From positions 16,980 to 80,979 of the forward strand of contig NZ_DHDZ01000015.1 of NCBI RefSeq assembly GCF_002399615.1: DNA of 64,000 nucleotides. Direction: 5' to 3'. The translations under genes and the position numbers were made by a program. The notes beneath the pieces are model-generated. The model was not told the DNA's origin and did no database searches. It saw only the letters and a list, made by a program, of their open reading frames with translations. Every line of letters begins with the position of its first letter. Within the stretch, counting starts at the first letter, position 1. Origin of the DNA: Pedobacter sp. UBA4863. Lineage in GTDB: Bacteria; Bacteroidota; Bacteroidia; Sphingobacteriales; Sphingobacteriaceae. This document shows, one piece after another, positions 1-8,922 of the stretch.

Positions 1-9
1 AGAAAGGAA

Positions 10-82
10 GATTCCGTAGCTCAGCTGGTAGAGCATTACACTTTTAATGTAGTGGTCCTGGGTTCGAATCCCAGCGGGATCA
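10..82 (+). tRNA. tRNA-Lys (anticodon TTT)
   Basis: The cloverleaf can be folded by eye. The acceptor arm GATTCCG (10-16) pairs with CGGGATC (75-81), followed by discriminator A82. The anticodon loop is CTTTTAA with anticodon TTT, and the T arm carries the GGTTCGAATCC signature. No CCA is encoded, so it must be added after transcription. A terminator follows directly. tRNA-Lys 3' ends are common integration targets, and a transposase remnant lies downstream. Confidence 0.96.
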
Positions 83-116
83 CAGAACCAATTCTTAAAA
101 TTGGTTCAAATCAATT

Positions 117-153
117 AAAATGCCTTAAAATATTTAGTTTTAAGGCATTTTTT
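117..153 (+). terminator. Rho-independent terminator of the tRNA-Lys transcript
   Basis: An inverted repeat, AAATGCCTTAAAA and TTTTAAGGCATTT, is followed by a run of T. It lies about 35 bases after the tRNA and is the evident end of its transcript. Confidence 0.85.
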
Positions 154-205
154 GTTTGTTAGCATTTTCAATATTGGTTGAAATAGATTGAAATTACTTA
201 AACGT

Positions 206-226
206 ATTGGTGCCTTTATTGGTGCC
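206..226 (+). repeat. Tandem 9-bp direct repeat ATTGGTGCC downstream of the tRNA
   Basis: ATTGGTGCC occurs at 206-214 and again at 218-226, separated by TTT. Looser repeats of the ATTGGTT(C/G)AAAT type sit at about 99 and 172. Short direct repeats beside a tRNA resemble core or arm sites of a tyrosine recombinase. No integrase gene is present, so this is inference. Confidence 0.35.
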
Positions 227-318
227 AGATCAGGGATCATGTACTAAAGTTGTGGGCTCGGGGATAAATTTTAGATATTCGTGCGTTAAAATTTATATTA
301 AATACACGATTCGTTTAA

Positions 319-594
319 AGTTCTACTTCCCATGATCATCCCGAGGGTGTATCAGGTTATTTTGCACTTTCTGGACATAAAAAAGATACGACCGGTATCC
401 ATATCTATCTTGAAGAACTGAACTCAGTTCCGTTTGAATATCAACACAATAAGCTTCTTTTTAATGGTTTCTTCGATGAGGTCATACTGCAGGACTTCCC
501 CATTCGTGGCCAAGAGCTTTATCTGCATGTAAAACGGTGCAGGTGGTTGAACCAGGATACAGGACTTGATATTATGCTTAAGAAGAAGCAATGA
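319..594 (+). pseudogene. Remnant of an ISAon1-type transposase N-terminal ORF
   Basis: Reading frame 1 of the plus strand is open from the stop at 316 to the TGA at 592, but it has no in-frame ATG until 574. The translation contains the stretch FDEVILQDFPIRGQELYLHV followed by KRCRWLNQDTG. I recognise this as the N-terminal ORF (about 110-120 residues) of the small-ORF/DDE-ORF transposase pair that databases call 'ISAon1 family transposase N-terminal region'. The start and the DDE partner ORF are missing, and the protein ends in a lysine-rich tail (LKKKQ). It is therefore a decayed remnant. The minus-strand ORF across the same bases is only its antisense. Confidence 0.7.
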
Positions 595-791
595 CCTTAT
601 TATCTTTTTAAGAAAACCCCATATTATTGGTCCTTTTAATCTCAATTCATGTCTAAACTATACTTGATTAGTCGTTAATAATCAAAAATTGTCATGTTTT
701 TAAAGGTGTTTGGATAATTTAAGTAGTTTGGAGTTAAGGTTTACATGCTATAAAACTTAATTTTTGCCACTTATATATTAAAGTTATCGTT

Positions 792-1676
792 ATGAAAGTT
801 TTGAATCAAATAACAATGTCTGATGCCGATGAGCAATCTATAATTGTACAAGATATAACATTTGTAGATTATTTGCACTGCCATAAAGAGCTACAGATTG
901 CTTACATATATAAAGGACACGGAACTTTAATTATTGGAAATAATATTACACAGTTTGAAGCAGGTGAGGTGTATATAATAGGAGAAAATCAGCCTCATAT
1001 GTTTAAGTCTGCAGATTCGGAACAAGAAAATACTAAGGCCGTTAATGTTTACTTAAACCATCGAGGTAATCTAGCAGATTTATTTTCTATACCAGAAATG
1101 CAGCAAATTAAGAAATTTCTAGAAAATGCTGACTATGGTTTTAGAATTCCAAAAGAACATACAGATACAGCAATTAAATCCATTAGAAAAATAGAAGAAT
1201 TATCAGGTTTAGATAGGTTAATGGAAACCTTGAATTTTTTTAAACAACTGGTATTAATCTCAGGCTGGAAACCTCTTTCTACAGGACTGTATAATTATTC
1301 TTTTGATGGCACAGATCGTTTAGAAAGTATCTACAAATACACTATTGAACATTACCATAATAACATTACTTTAAAGGTTATTGCGTCTCATGCCTGTATG
1401 ACACCACATGCCTTCTGTAAATATTTTAAAAAATATACCCGAAAAACTTATCTTAATTTCTTAAATGAGTACAGGGTTGGTGAAGCCTGCAAGAAAATAC
1501 TGTCAGGTAAGTATGATTGTATTTCAGCAATTGCCTATCGCACTGGTTTTAGTAGTATCATTACTTTTAATAGAGTATTTAAAAAGGCAATGGGCATAAC
1601 TCCAACAGAGTATAAGGAAGAGTTTCAAAAACGAGAAAGTTTAATGGATATTCGGGACCACCGGCTTTATGCCTAG
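792..1676 (+). CDS. AraC-family transcriptional regulator
   Basis: A 294-residue protein. The N-terminal half (about residues 20-110) is a cupin-like sensor with the CHKELQIAYIYKGHGTLIIG pattern and a following QPH. The C-terminal 100 residues form the double helix-turn-helix AraC domain, ending with YRTGFSSIITFNRVFKKAMG and the usual ITPTEYK tail. It is a cytoplasmic DNA-binding activator or repressor responding to a small ligand. It opens the co-directional dipeptide locus (ligase, epimerase, SusC/D, peptidases, OPT) and is the obvious candidate for its local regulator. The ligand is unknown; a dipeptide or D-amino acid is a guess from context. Family assignment is firm. Confidence 0.9.
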   Translation: MKVLNQITMSDADEQSIIVQDITFVDYLHCHKELQIAYIYKGHGTLIIGNNITQFEAGEVYIIGENQPHMFKSADSEQENTKAVNVYLNHRGNLADLFSIPEMQQIKKFLENADYGFRIPKEHTDTAIKSIRKIEELSGLDRLMETLNFFKQLVLISGWKPLSTGLYNYSFDGTDRLESIYKYTIEHYHNNITLKVIASHACMTPHAFCKYFKKYTRKTYLNFLNEYRVGEACKKILSGKYDCISAIAYRTGFSSIITFNRVFKKAMGITPTEYKEEFQKRESLMDIRDHRLYA

Positions 1677-1756
1677 CTTCAATTTTAATTAGTTAATTTT
1701 TGATAACAACAGACTAATCAGTAACGCAATTATGAGCTAATACTGAGCTATGTTTG

Positions 1757-1773
1757 AATAATTGTTAATTATT
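1757..1773. promoter_or_regulatory. Palindrome upstream of the ligase gene
   Basis: AATAATT-GTT-AATTATT is a perfect 7-3-7 palindrome 19 bases before the ligase ATG. It contains AATTGTTAA, which recurs in the palindrome upstream of susC (4154-4168). It could be an operator of the AraC or another regulator, but the region is AT-rich and chance is possible. Confidence 0.3.
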
Positions 1774-1792
1774 AACTTTTACCCTGTTATTG

Positions 1793-2815
1793 ATGAAGAA
1801 AAAAGTAGCACTTGTTACTGGAGGTTATACTGGCGAGTTGGAAATATCCTTAAAGAGTGCCAAAAATGTTTATCAAAAGATTGATAAAGAAAAATATGAC
1901 ACATATATTATCTCTCTTACTAAAAAAGGTTGGATATATCGAGATAATGAAAAGGATGAGACTTTTAAAATAGATCTCAATGACTTTTCACTAACACTTT
2001 ACGGTACAAAAATATTATTTGACGTAGCTTTTATTGTTCTTCATGGTTCTCCAGGTGAAGATGGGAAACTTCAGGGTTATTTGGAAATGTTGAATATCCC
2101 TTATACGAGTTGTGACCAATTGAGCTCAGCACTTACCATGAACAAAAGCTTTACAAAAAAGATTGTTTCCGATATTGAAAACCTATATCTGGCAAAAGAA
2201 CTTCAGCTATATAAAAATAAGATCAGCTTCTCTAACGAAACTGAATTGGGGCTGGCTTTTCCTCTTATTGTAAAAACCAATAACGGAGGCAGTAGCATTG
2301 GTATTAGTAAAATCAATAATTATAATGAATTGGATACTGCGCTAGATAAGGCATTCTTGGAATGTGATGAAGTACTCATAGAAGAAATGATTGTTGGACG
2401 GGAATTTTCGGTAGGTATATATAAAGACGGTAGCGATATAAAGGTATTACCCGCTACCGAAATTGTGATAGAAGGAGATTTATTTGATTTCGAAACAAAA
2501 TATTTCAATAATAAATTGAAAGAACTTACTCCTGGCCGTTTAAGTCTGTCAGAAATTGACTTAATGGAAAATGTGGTGAAGAAAATCTACCAACGCCTAA
2601 ATTGTTTTGGAATTGTAAGGGTAGATTTTTTTATTGAGGAACATAGTGGTCGTTTTTTCTTTCTAGAAATTAATACCATTCCCGGGCAAACAGACCATAG
2701 TTTTGTGCCAAAGCAAATCAGTGCAGCATCCTTAGACATTACAGCAATCTATACGGCTCAGTTAGAGGCCGCAATTTATCGTAATGCTGCAAAACACAGT
2801 AATGTATTGGTTTAA
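1793..2815 (+). CDS. D-Ala-D-Ala-ligase-like ATP-grasp ligase
   Basis: The family joins D-alanine to a second D-amino or hydroxy acid using ATP. Visible landmarks (numbering one higher than the ATG protein): HG-SPGEDG (85-92), the ATP-grasp lysine in VKTNNGGSSIG (161-171), paired acids EE (198-199), metal ligands D279 and E293-N295, and PGQTDHS (298-304), which corresponds to the C-terminal loop of Ddl. Deviations from housekeeping Ddl are VKT for VKP, and LFDFETKY for the usual tyrosine-containing FYDYEAKY. Length (340 aa) is normal. I use ATG 1793; a TTG at 1790 is also in frame. It sits directly before a dipeptide epimerase and peptide-uptake genes, so it is probably not the cell-wall Ddl but a dipeptide ligase of different specificity. 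Whether it makes D-Ala-D-Ala is not decidable here. Confidence 0.8.
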   Translation: MKKKVALVTGGYTGELEISLKSAKNVYQKIDKEKYDTYIISLTKKGWIYRDNEKDETFKIDLNDFSLTLYGTKILFDVAFIVLHGSPGEDGKLQGYLEMLNIPYTSCDQLSSALTMNKSFTKKIVSDIENLYLAKELQLYKNKISFSNETELGLAFPLIVKTNNGGSSIGISKINNYNELDTALDKAFLECDEVLIEEMIVGREFSVGIYKDGSDIKVLPATEIVIEGDLFDFETKYFNNKLKELTPGRLSLSEIDLMENVVKKIYQRLNCFGIVRVDFFIEEHSGRFFFLEINTIPGQTDHSFVPKQISAASLDITAIYTAQLEAAIYRNAAKHSNVLV

Positions 2816-2867
2816 TCTATTTCTTACTAATATAAAAATTAATTTTTAAGCCATTAAAGTTATCATG

Positions 2868-2902
2868 GTTTCATTTCAATAGGCAGTGTATTGGAATGAA
2901 AC
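2868..2902 (+). repeat. 14-bp inverted repeat between ligase and epimerase genes
   Basis: GTTTCATTTCAATA (2868-2881) and TATTGGAATGAAAC (2889-2902) form a 14-bp stem with one wobble pair and a 7-base loop GGCAGTG. No T-run follows on either strand, so it is not a classical terminator. An mRNA-stability hairpin or a protein-binding site is possible. Confidence 0.55.
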
Positions 2903-2947
2903 TCGATATTACCTATTCCCTTAATCGTAAAAATTTAATCCTTAAAC

Positions 2948-4045
2948 ATGATTATCACCAATATCGAAATTTTTAGGTTCAGTATTAAAATGGAACCCTT
3001 TGCTATTGCTACTGGCACCATGACTGTAGCTCCAAACGTACTTATTAAAATAAATACTGAAACAGGTATATACGGTTGGGGAGAATGTTCTCCTTTTCCA
3101 GTAATAACAGGAGAAACACAAGACACTTGTATAGTAGTTGCTAAAGATTTTGCTAAACTTCTGAAAGGAAAGAATGCTTTAGATATTGACGGCAACTTAG
3201 CCATCTTAAACAGTGCTATAGCTGGAAACAGCACCATCAAGAGTGCATTTGATATGGCCTTGTATGACATTGCCGCAAAAGCAGAAAATATGCCTTTGTA
3301 TCAATTTTTAGGTGCAGAGAAAAAACAGATCGAAACAGATATTACTATTGGTATTGATACTCCAGAAAAAATGACGGACAAAGCAGCGCAATATATTGCC
3401 AATGGTGCTACAATGCTGAAAGTAAAACTAGGTAAAAATCCTAAACAAGATGTGCTGAGAATGCAGAAAATTAGATCTGCAGTAGGTGAAAACATTAAAA
3501 TCAAGATAGATGCCAACCAAGGTTATAGTTTTGATGAAGCTGTTTTTGTTTTAAATGAAATGGCTGATTTAGATTTACAGTTTTGTGAGCAACCCATGCG
3601 CTCTTGGGACGATCATCTATTACCTTCATTAATTTCAAAGTCGTCGATAAAAATCATGGCTGACGAGAGCATTTATAACCATCATGATGCCATTAGATTA
3701 ATTAATACTAATGCTACCGATTATTTAAATATCAAATTGGCCAAATCTGGAGGTATAAACGAAGCACTAAAAATTAACAAAGTGGCCGAAGAGGTAGGTA
3801 TGAAATGTATGATAGGAGGAATGTTAGAAACGAGATTGGCCTTGGCCGCCAAAGTACATTTAGCGTATGCAGCATCTACTGTGATGTTTTTTGATTTGGA
3901 TACCTGTTTGGTGGGACATCTTGAAAATCCTGTGATTGGTGGTGCCAACTATAATGGCTTTTTTGTGGATGTTCTAGATACGCCTGGTATAGGTGCCGAT
4001 GTGGATCCATTGTATTTGAAAAGATGCGAAAACTGGGTGGTTTAA
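2948..4045 (+). CDS. Dipeptide epimerase (enolase superfamily)
   Basis: This is a muconate-lactonizing-enzyme-subgroup enolase of 365 residues, normal for the family. It has the catalytic KxK pair K158/K160 (LKVKLG), metal ligands D188 (IDANQ), E214 (CEQPM) and D239 (ADES), the second catalytic lysine K263 (NIKLAKSGG), and the DxD motif D316/D318 (FFDLDT), which in dipeptide epimerases holds the substrate amino group. Family members invert one alpha-carbon of a dipeptide, for example L-Ala-D/L-Glu. A Cytophaga hutchinsonii relative was crystallised with D-Ala-L-Xxx dipeptides, as I recall. It lies 130 bases after the Ddl-like gene and upstream of susCD. All catalytic residues are intact. Substrate specificity cannot be read with certainty. 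Confidence 0.9.
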   Translation: MIITNIEIFRFSIKMEPFAIATGTMTVAPNVLIKINTETGIYGWGECSPFPVITGETQDTCIVVAKDFAKLLKGKNALDIDGNLAILNSAIAGNSTIKSAFDMALYDIAAKAENMPLYQFLGAEKKQIETDITIGIDTPEKMTDKAAQYIANGATMLKVKLGKNPKQDVLRMQKIRSAVGENIKIKIDANQGYSFDEAVFVLNEMADLDLQFCEQPMRSWDDHLLPSLISKSSIKIMADESIYNHHDAIRLINTNATDYLNIKLAKSGGINEALKINKVAEEVGMKCMIGGMLETRLALAAKVHLAYAASTVMFFDLDTCLVGHLENPVIGGANYNGFFVDVLDTPGIGADVDPLYLKRCENWVV

Positions 4046-4143
4046 TTTTTATGGAACACTCGAATTTTATAAATCTTTATTCACCTTGACAATTTTTGAT
4101 ATTAACCGAACAATATACATGGCAACTTCGCAGTAGCAGCACT

Positions 4144-4168
4144 TAATTTTGGTTTAACAAATTGTTAA
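4144..4168 (+). promoter_or_regulatory. Promoter-like element and palindrome upstream of susC
   Basis: TAATTTTG (4144-4151) matches the Bacteroidetes -7 consensus TAnnTTTG. Immediately after it lies the perfect palindrome TTAACAA-A-TTGTTAA (4154-4168). No convincing -33 element is spaced correctly. A start for the susCD operon with an operator over the transcription start is plausible but unproven. Confidence 0.35.
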
Positions 4169-4229
4169 CCACAGTTTAATAAAAAAACAACCTATTATCT
4201 AGCAATCATAACTAAACAATTTACAACTA

Positions 4230-7200
4230 ATGTTAAACTTTTATCCAATTCGAGACTACTGTAAATGCAGTAGGAAATTTCTTAAGCCAGTAATTTGGTC
4301 CTTACTGATTCTTCTTATGGGCACCAATGCTTATGCGCAACAGATTACTGTTAAGGGGAAAGTGGTCAGCAGCAAAGAAAATATTCCTTTACCAGGTGTT
4401 GGAATTAAGGAGAAAAATAAGTCTAATGCTACACAAACAGACAATAATGGTAATTTTTTAATTACTGTTGATGCAAATGCTACCTTGGTACTTTCATATA
4501 TTGGTTACGTTACTAAAGAGGTTAAAGCATCATCATCTTTAACTGTAAAGTTAGAAGAAGATATTTCTTCTCTATCTGAAGTAGTTGTTTCGGTGCCATA
4601 TGGTAGTCAAACAAAAGCTTCTTTCACTGGTTCGGCAACTACATTACGAGCTAAAGATTTAGAAGGTAAACCTAGGGCTTCTTTTCAAGAAAGTTTACAG
4701 GGTAATGTAGCTGGTTTGCAGTCAAGTCAAGGTTCTGGCCAACCAGGTGGAGGTTTGAATGTAAGGATCAGAGGTATTGGTTCTTATAGTGCTGGTAGTT
4801 CTCCATTATATGTTGTAGATGGTGTACCAGTAGTAGATGGTGCAACAACGGTGTTGGCACAAACTTCTAATACCTTAGCTGGTATCAACAGTAACGATAT
4901 TGAAAATGTAACCGTGTTAAAAGATGCTTCGGCAACTTCTATATATGGTTCTAGAGCGGCTAATGGCGTAATTTTAATTACCACTAAAAGTGGTGCTGCA
5001 GGTAAGACTAAAATAAATGCATCTGTACAACAAGGTCTTAATCAAATTACAGATAAGGATAGAAATAGGCCTTTAAATACTTCTGAAATGACAGAGCTAT
5101 TGATAGAAGGTGTAATTAATAATACCACTGGAGCGCTAGCGGGCATTAACGATCCAACAGCTGCCTATAACTATTTGCTAACCCAAGGTTTAAAACCAGA
5201 TATAAATACCGATTGGTTAGATGTAATTACACAAACTGGTAAATATGCACAGTATAATGTTAGTGCCGCTGGTGGAACAGAAAAAACTAGCTTCTTCGCA
5301 TCAGGAGGTTATTATAAACAAGATGCGGTTACCAAAGGTCAAAACTACGAGAAAATTACAGCCAGACTTAGGTTAAAAAACCAGGCTACAGACAAGCTAA
5401 GTCTTAACTTAGGTTTTGCACCAAATTTTCAAAAACTTAGCACGATAGTAGGTTCTGGTACAGGTGCAAATCCGGTAAGGTCATTAAATAGATTGGTACC
5501 TTGGGTAGCACCTTATAATGCAGATGGTACTTATGGTAGTACTTTATATAATCCCGAATTGCAACGCTTAGAGAACGTTAACGATACTAGAATATATGCT
5601 TTATTGGGTGATGCTAGTGCAGAATACAAGTTTTTTGACGGTTTTTCTGCAGAAAGTAAAGTAGGTATTGATGTAAGCTATGCAGATGACTATAAATACT
5701 GGAGCCCACTTTGGGTAGACGGTGCATCTGTAAACGGTAGGGGCATGCACTATACCTCTACTTACGTAAACTGGAACATCACTAACTTATTGAAATATCG
5801 TAAACAGCTAAACGATTTTGGTTTAGAAGCTACTTTAGGTCAAGAGGCTCAAAAGATTACCAGAAAATTTGTGAGTACGCAAGGACAGAATTTTGCTGGG
5901 CAATATCTGTATAATTTATCAAGTACTTCTACACCATTTGTAGCATGGAGCAGCAGTGGCGAATCTACTTTGGCTTCCTATTTTCTTAATACCAGTTTTA
6001 ACTATAAGCAAAAGTATTTTTTAAACTTAACAGGAAGAACTGACGGTTCATCTCGATTTGGAAAAAATGTACGTTATGGTAAGTTCGGTTCGGTAGGCTT
6101 GGCTTGGAACATGCATAAAGAAGACTTTATGGCAAATGTAAAGTTTGTTGATGAGTTTAAGCTGAGAAGCAGTTATGGTATTAATGGTAACCAACATGCA
6201 GAATGGTATGCCGTGCCAGGTATTTATTCTACTGGAGCAGTTTACAACGGTAGTCCGGCTTATGTACTAGCTCAAATTCAAAATGATAACTTAACTTGGG
6301 AAACCAATAAACCTTTTGATGTTGGTGTAGATGTTGCAATGTTTAACCAACGTTTAACTTTTACTTTAGATTATTTCAATCGTGTAACTGGAAAATTATT
6401 GATGAACGCTCCAATATCATATACTAACGGATTGGGCTCTCAAGATCAAAATATAGGTTCATTTAGAAACACAGGTTTAGAGTTCGCGATAAATTCGCAC
6501 AATATTAAATCTTCAAGTCCAGCAGGTTTTAATTGGAAAACTAATTTCAATATCTCAACAATTAAGAATAGAATTATTGAGCTGAGTGGCACCGACCAAA
6601 TTATTTCGGGCAGATATGTAAGAAATAAAGGTGGTGATTTTTACGAATTCTACATGCCGGGATGGGCAGGCGTAAATCCAGCCAATGGTGAAGGTTTATG
6701 GTACACCGACGAAACAAAAACTGCAACCACTAATACTTATAATTCTGCAGGTTCTTTTGCGCAAGGTAGTGCATTACCTAAATTTTTTGGAGGTTTAACC
6801 AATACATTTGATTATAAGAAAATTTCCCTGTCGTTTATGCTTTACTTTAACGTAGGCGGTAAAATCTACGATAGTTGGGGTACGTTTACATCAAATGATG
6901 CTAGTAGTGGTATTACTGATTACGGAGCTATTGCCAGGGTAGATTATGATAACCGTTGGCAAAAACCTGGAGATAATGCAACATCGCCGAAAATGGTTTT
7001 TAGAGGTTCGCAAACAGGACTTTCTGGTCAGCACTCTTCACGTTTCTTGTACGATGGTACTTATGTGAGATTGAGAGATATTACGCTATCGTACGAGCTT
7101 CCAATTAACAAGAAGTATTTAAACAACGCACAGGTTTATCTTAGAGGTAACAACCTACTTACTTACACTAAGGATGACAGACTTAGAAATGATCCAGAAG

Positions 7201-7277
7201 TATTCATTGGTGGCCAGTTAGATCAAAATCTACCTATCGCCCGCCAGCTATTACTAGGTTTAAATATTACATTTTAA
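4230..7277 (+). CDS. SusC/RagA-family TonB-dependent outer-membrane transporter
   Basis: A 1015-residue protein. A signal peptide ends near residue 36 (AYA-Q). It is followed by a carboxypeptidase-D-regulatory-like domain (about 39-110, VKGKVVSSKENIPLPGVGI), a plug region with SEVVVSVPYGSQ and the characteristic NVTVLKDASATSIYGSRAAN stretch, and a long 22-strand-type barrel ending in the aromatic residue of LLGLNITF. SusC proteins import oligomers across the outer membrane with their SusD lid, powered by TonB. Here the following genes encode peptidases, not glycosidases, so peptide cargo is the better guess. The SusD partner begins 24 bases downstream. Confidence 0.95.
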   Translation: MLNFYPIRDYCKCSRKFLKPVIWSLLILLMGTNAYAQQITVKGKVVSSKENIPLPGVGIKEKNKSNATQTDNNGNFLITVDANATLVLSYIGYVTKEVKASSSLTVKLEEDISSLSEVVVSVPYGSQTKASFTGSATTLRAKDLEGKPRASFQESLQGNVAGLQSSQGSGQPGGGLNVRIRGIGSYSAGSSPLYVVDGVPVVDGATTVLAQTSNTLAGINSNDIENVTVLKDASATSIYGSRAANGVILITTKSGAAGKTKINASVQQGLNQITDKDRNRPLNTSEMTELLIEGVINNTTGALAGINDPTAAYNYLLTQGLKPDINTDWLDVITQTGKYAQYNVSAAGGTEKTSFFASGGYYKQDAVTKGQNYEKITARLRLKNQATDKLSLNLGFAPNFQKLSTIVGSGTGANPVRSLNRLVPWVAPYNADGTYGSTLYNPELQRLENVNDTRIYALLGDASAEYKFFDGFSAESKVGIDVSYADDYKYWSPLWVDGASVNGRGMHYTSTYVNWNITNLLKYRKQLNDFGLEATLGQEAQKITRKFVSTQGQNFAGQYLYNLSSTSTPFVAWSSSGESTLASYFLNTSFNYKQKYFLNLTGRTDGSSRFGKNVRYGKFGSVGLAWNMHKEDFMANVKFVDEFKLRSSYGINGNQHAEWYAVPGIYSTGAVYNGSPAYVLAQIQNDNLTWETNKPFDVGVDVAMFNQRLTFTLDYFNRVTGKLLMNAPISYTNGLGSQDQNIGSFRNTGLEFAINSHNIKSSSPAGFNWKTNFNISTIKNRIIELSGTDQIISGRYVRNKGGDFYEFYMPGWAGVNPANGEGLWYTDETKTATTNTYNSAGSFAQGSALPKFFGGLTNTFDYKKISLSFMLYFNVGGKIYDSWGTFTSNDASSGITDYGAIARVDYDNRWQKPGDNATSPKMVFRGSQTGLSGQHSSRFLYDGTYVRLRDITLSYELPINKKYLNNAQVYLRGNNLLTYTKDDRLRNDPEVFIGGQLDQNLPIARQLLLGLNITF

Positions 7278-7300
7278 TTCATCTGTTAAATTTTGGATTC

Positions 7301-8764
7301 ATGAAATCATCAATCAAACATATAAATATTCTACTGGTTACATTGGCGCTTAGTTTAGGTGCCTGTAAAGACAGTTTTTTGGATTTGAAAAATCCACAAT
7401 CATTACCCTTAAATGGTACCATTAAAGATTTGGCAACATTAACTACGGCAGGTAATGGTGCTTATGCACAACTAAAAGATGTAAATTATTACGGCAGATC
7501 GTTTTTGGTTATACCCGAGTTATTTGGTGATAACGCATTTGTAAGCAGATCTAACGGTGGTCGATATCAGGAAGAAAACCTTCTGGCCATTACCCGCGAA
7601 AGCGGTGTGGGTGTTAGTGCTTGGGCGGCAATGTACCGTACTATTGTTAATGCAAATATTACCATTACAGAGGGAGAAAAATTACCAGTTTTAGCAGCTC
7701 ATAACCAGGTGATTGGTGAGATGTATGCCCTGCGGGCCTTGGCTTATTTCGATTTAGTGAGATTGTTTGCACAGCCTTATAATTTTACTGCAAATGCTTC
7801 ACATTTGGGTGTTCCATTGGTGTTAGAACGTAAAGACGAGTTAATTAAGCCTGCTAGGTCTACAGTTGCCGAAGTGTATGACCAAATCGTTTCAGATTTG
7901 AAGAAGTCGCTTACCTTAATGACTACTGCGCAAAAGCCAGCTAAATTTACACCTACGGCGGCAAATGGCTTGTTAGCTAAGGTTTATCTTTACATGGAAG
8001 ATTGGGAAAACGCCGAAAAGTATGCAACAGATGCTATAGCTGGCCCCTATACCTTATTGGCTAGAACAGCGTATGTAACCAGTTGGGCTAACAAATTTTC
8101 AGTCGAATCGTTATTTGAAGTAGGTACTTTAACTACCGATAACCTTGCGGCAAATTCTATAGGTTATTTTTACGAACAAGCAGGTTATGGAGAAGGCTTG
8201 GCAACTCAAGACCTTTATTCGAAATATACTGCTTCAGATGTTCGTAGGTCATTAATTCAAGTTGGTGTAAGAAGTGTAACTTTCGAAAACCCGGCATATT
8301 TTGTTAAGAAATATCCTAAAGGAACATCAACTAGAGACGATAATTTGAAAGTATTGCGCTTATCAGAAGTTTATTTAATTAGGGCAGAAGCTAGAGCAGA
8401 ACTAGGCAGAGCAGACGCTACTAAAAATGCAGGTGCATTATCTGATCTTAATATGATAGCACAACGTGCAGATGCAGCTGCTTTGGCTTTAGCAGGTCTA
8501 ACTGGCGACGATTTGGTGGAGCGTATCCTTTTAGAAAGAAGAAAAGAATTGGCCTTTGAAGGTAACCGTTTCTTTGATCTTACCAGAAGAAAGAAAAATG
8601 TTGACCATTGGGTTTCAGAAACAAATTTAAGCCCTACTGCGCCAACCTTGCCAACGCCGCCAGTAACATTTACATATCCGAACGAAAAATTCGTATATCC
8701 TATTCCTTTCGCAGAAATAACAGCAAATCCAAATATTAAACAAAATCCTGGATGGGTACAATAA
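7301..8764 (+). CDS. SusD/RagB-family surface lipoprotein
   Basis: A 487-residue lipoprotein with lipobox LSLGAC (Cys22), followed by DSFLDLKNPQSLP, typical of SusD N-termini. Further landmarks are ALRALAYFDLVRLFAQPY and, near the C-terminus, LLERRKELAFEGNRFFDLTR, both hallmark SusD/RagB segments. It should form the substrate-binding lid over the upstream SusC barrel. It is the second gene of the susCD pair, and a stable hairpin (8860-8901) separates it from the downstream peptidase genes. Confidence 0.95.
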   Translation: MKSSIKHINILLVTLALSLGACKDSFLDLKNPQSLPLNGTIKDLATLTTAGNGAYAQLKDVNYYGRSFLVIPELFGDNAFVSRSNGGRYQEENLLAITRESGVGVSAWAAMYRTIVNANITITEGEKLPVLAAHNQVIGEMYALRALAYFDLVRLFAQPYNFTANASHLGVPLVLERKDELIKPARSTVAEVYDQIVSDLKKSLTLMTTAQKPAKFTPTAANGLLAKVYLYMEDWENAEKYATDAIAGPYTLLARTAYVTSWANKFSVESLFEVGTLTTDNLAANSIGYFYEQAGYGEGLATQDLYSKYTASDVRRSLIQVGVRSVTFENPAYFVKKYPKGTSTRDDNLKVLRLSEVYLIRAEARAELGRADATKNAGALSDLNMIAQRADAAALALAGLTGDDLVERILLERRKELAFEGNRFFDLTRRKKNVDHWVSETNLSPTAPTLPTPPVTFTYPNEKFVYPIPFAEITANPNIKQNPGWVQ

Positions 8765-8859
8765 TAAGTTAGTTAGTAAATAAAATCACACAGGTAATAT
8801 TTGATTATTAGAGCTTAATATTTGGATAATATTTAATAATCAGAATTGATAACTTGTAA

Positions 8860-8901
8860 AATCTTAGTCTCTATGGTGTAATACCTTTAGAGATTAAGAT
8901 T
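8860..8901 (+). repeat. Intercistronic hairpin after susD
   Basis: AATCTTAGTCTCTA (8860-8873) and TAGAGATTAAGATT (8888-8901) form a 14-bp stem with one G-T pair. The loop itself contains GGT/ACC. No strong T-run follows. Such a structure between susD and the enzymes could give partial termination or protect the susCD message. Confidence 0.55.
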
Positions 8902-8922
8902 GATTTTATATAAAGAAAAATT

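Noticed and set aside
424..645. 73-residue minus-strand ORF
   Set aside because: It is antisense to the recognisable transposase remnant in the plus strand and has no family-like pattern.
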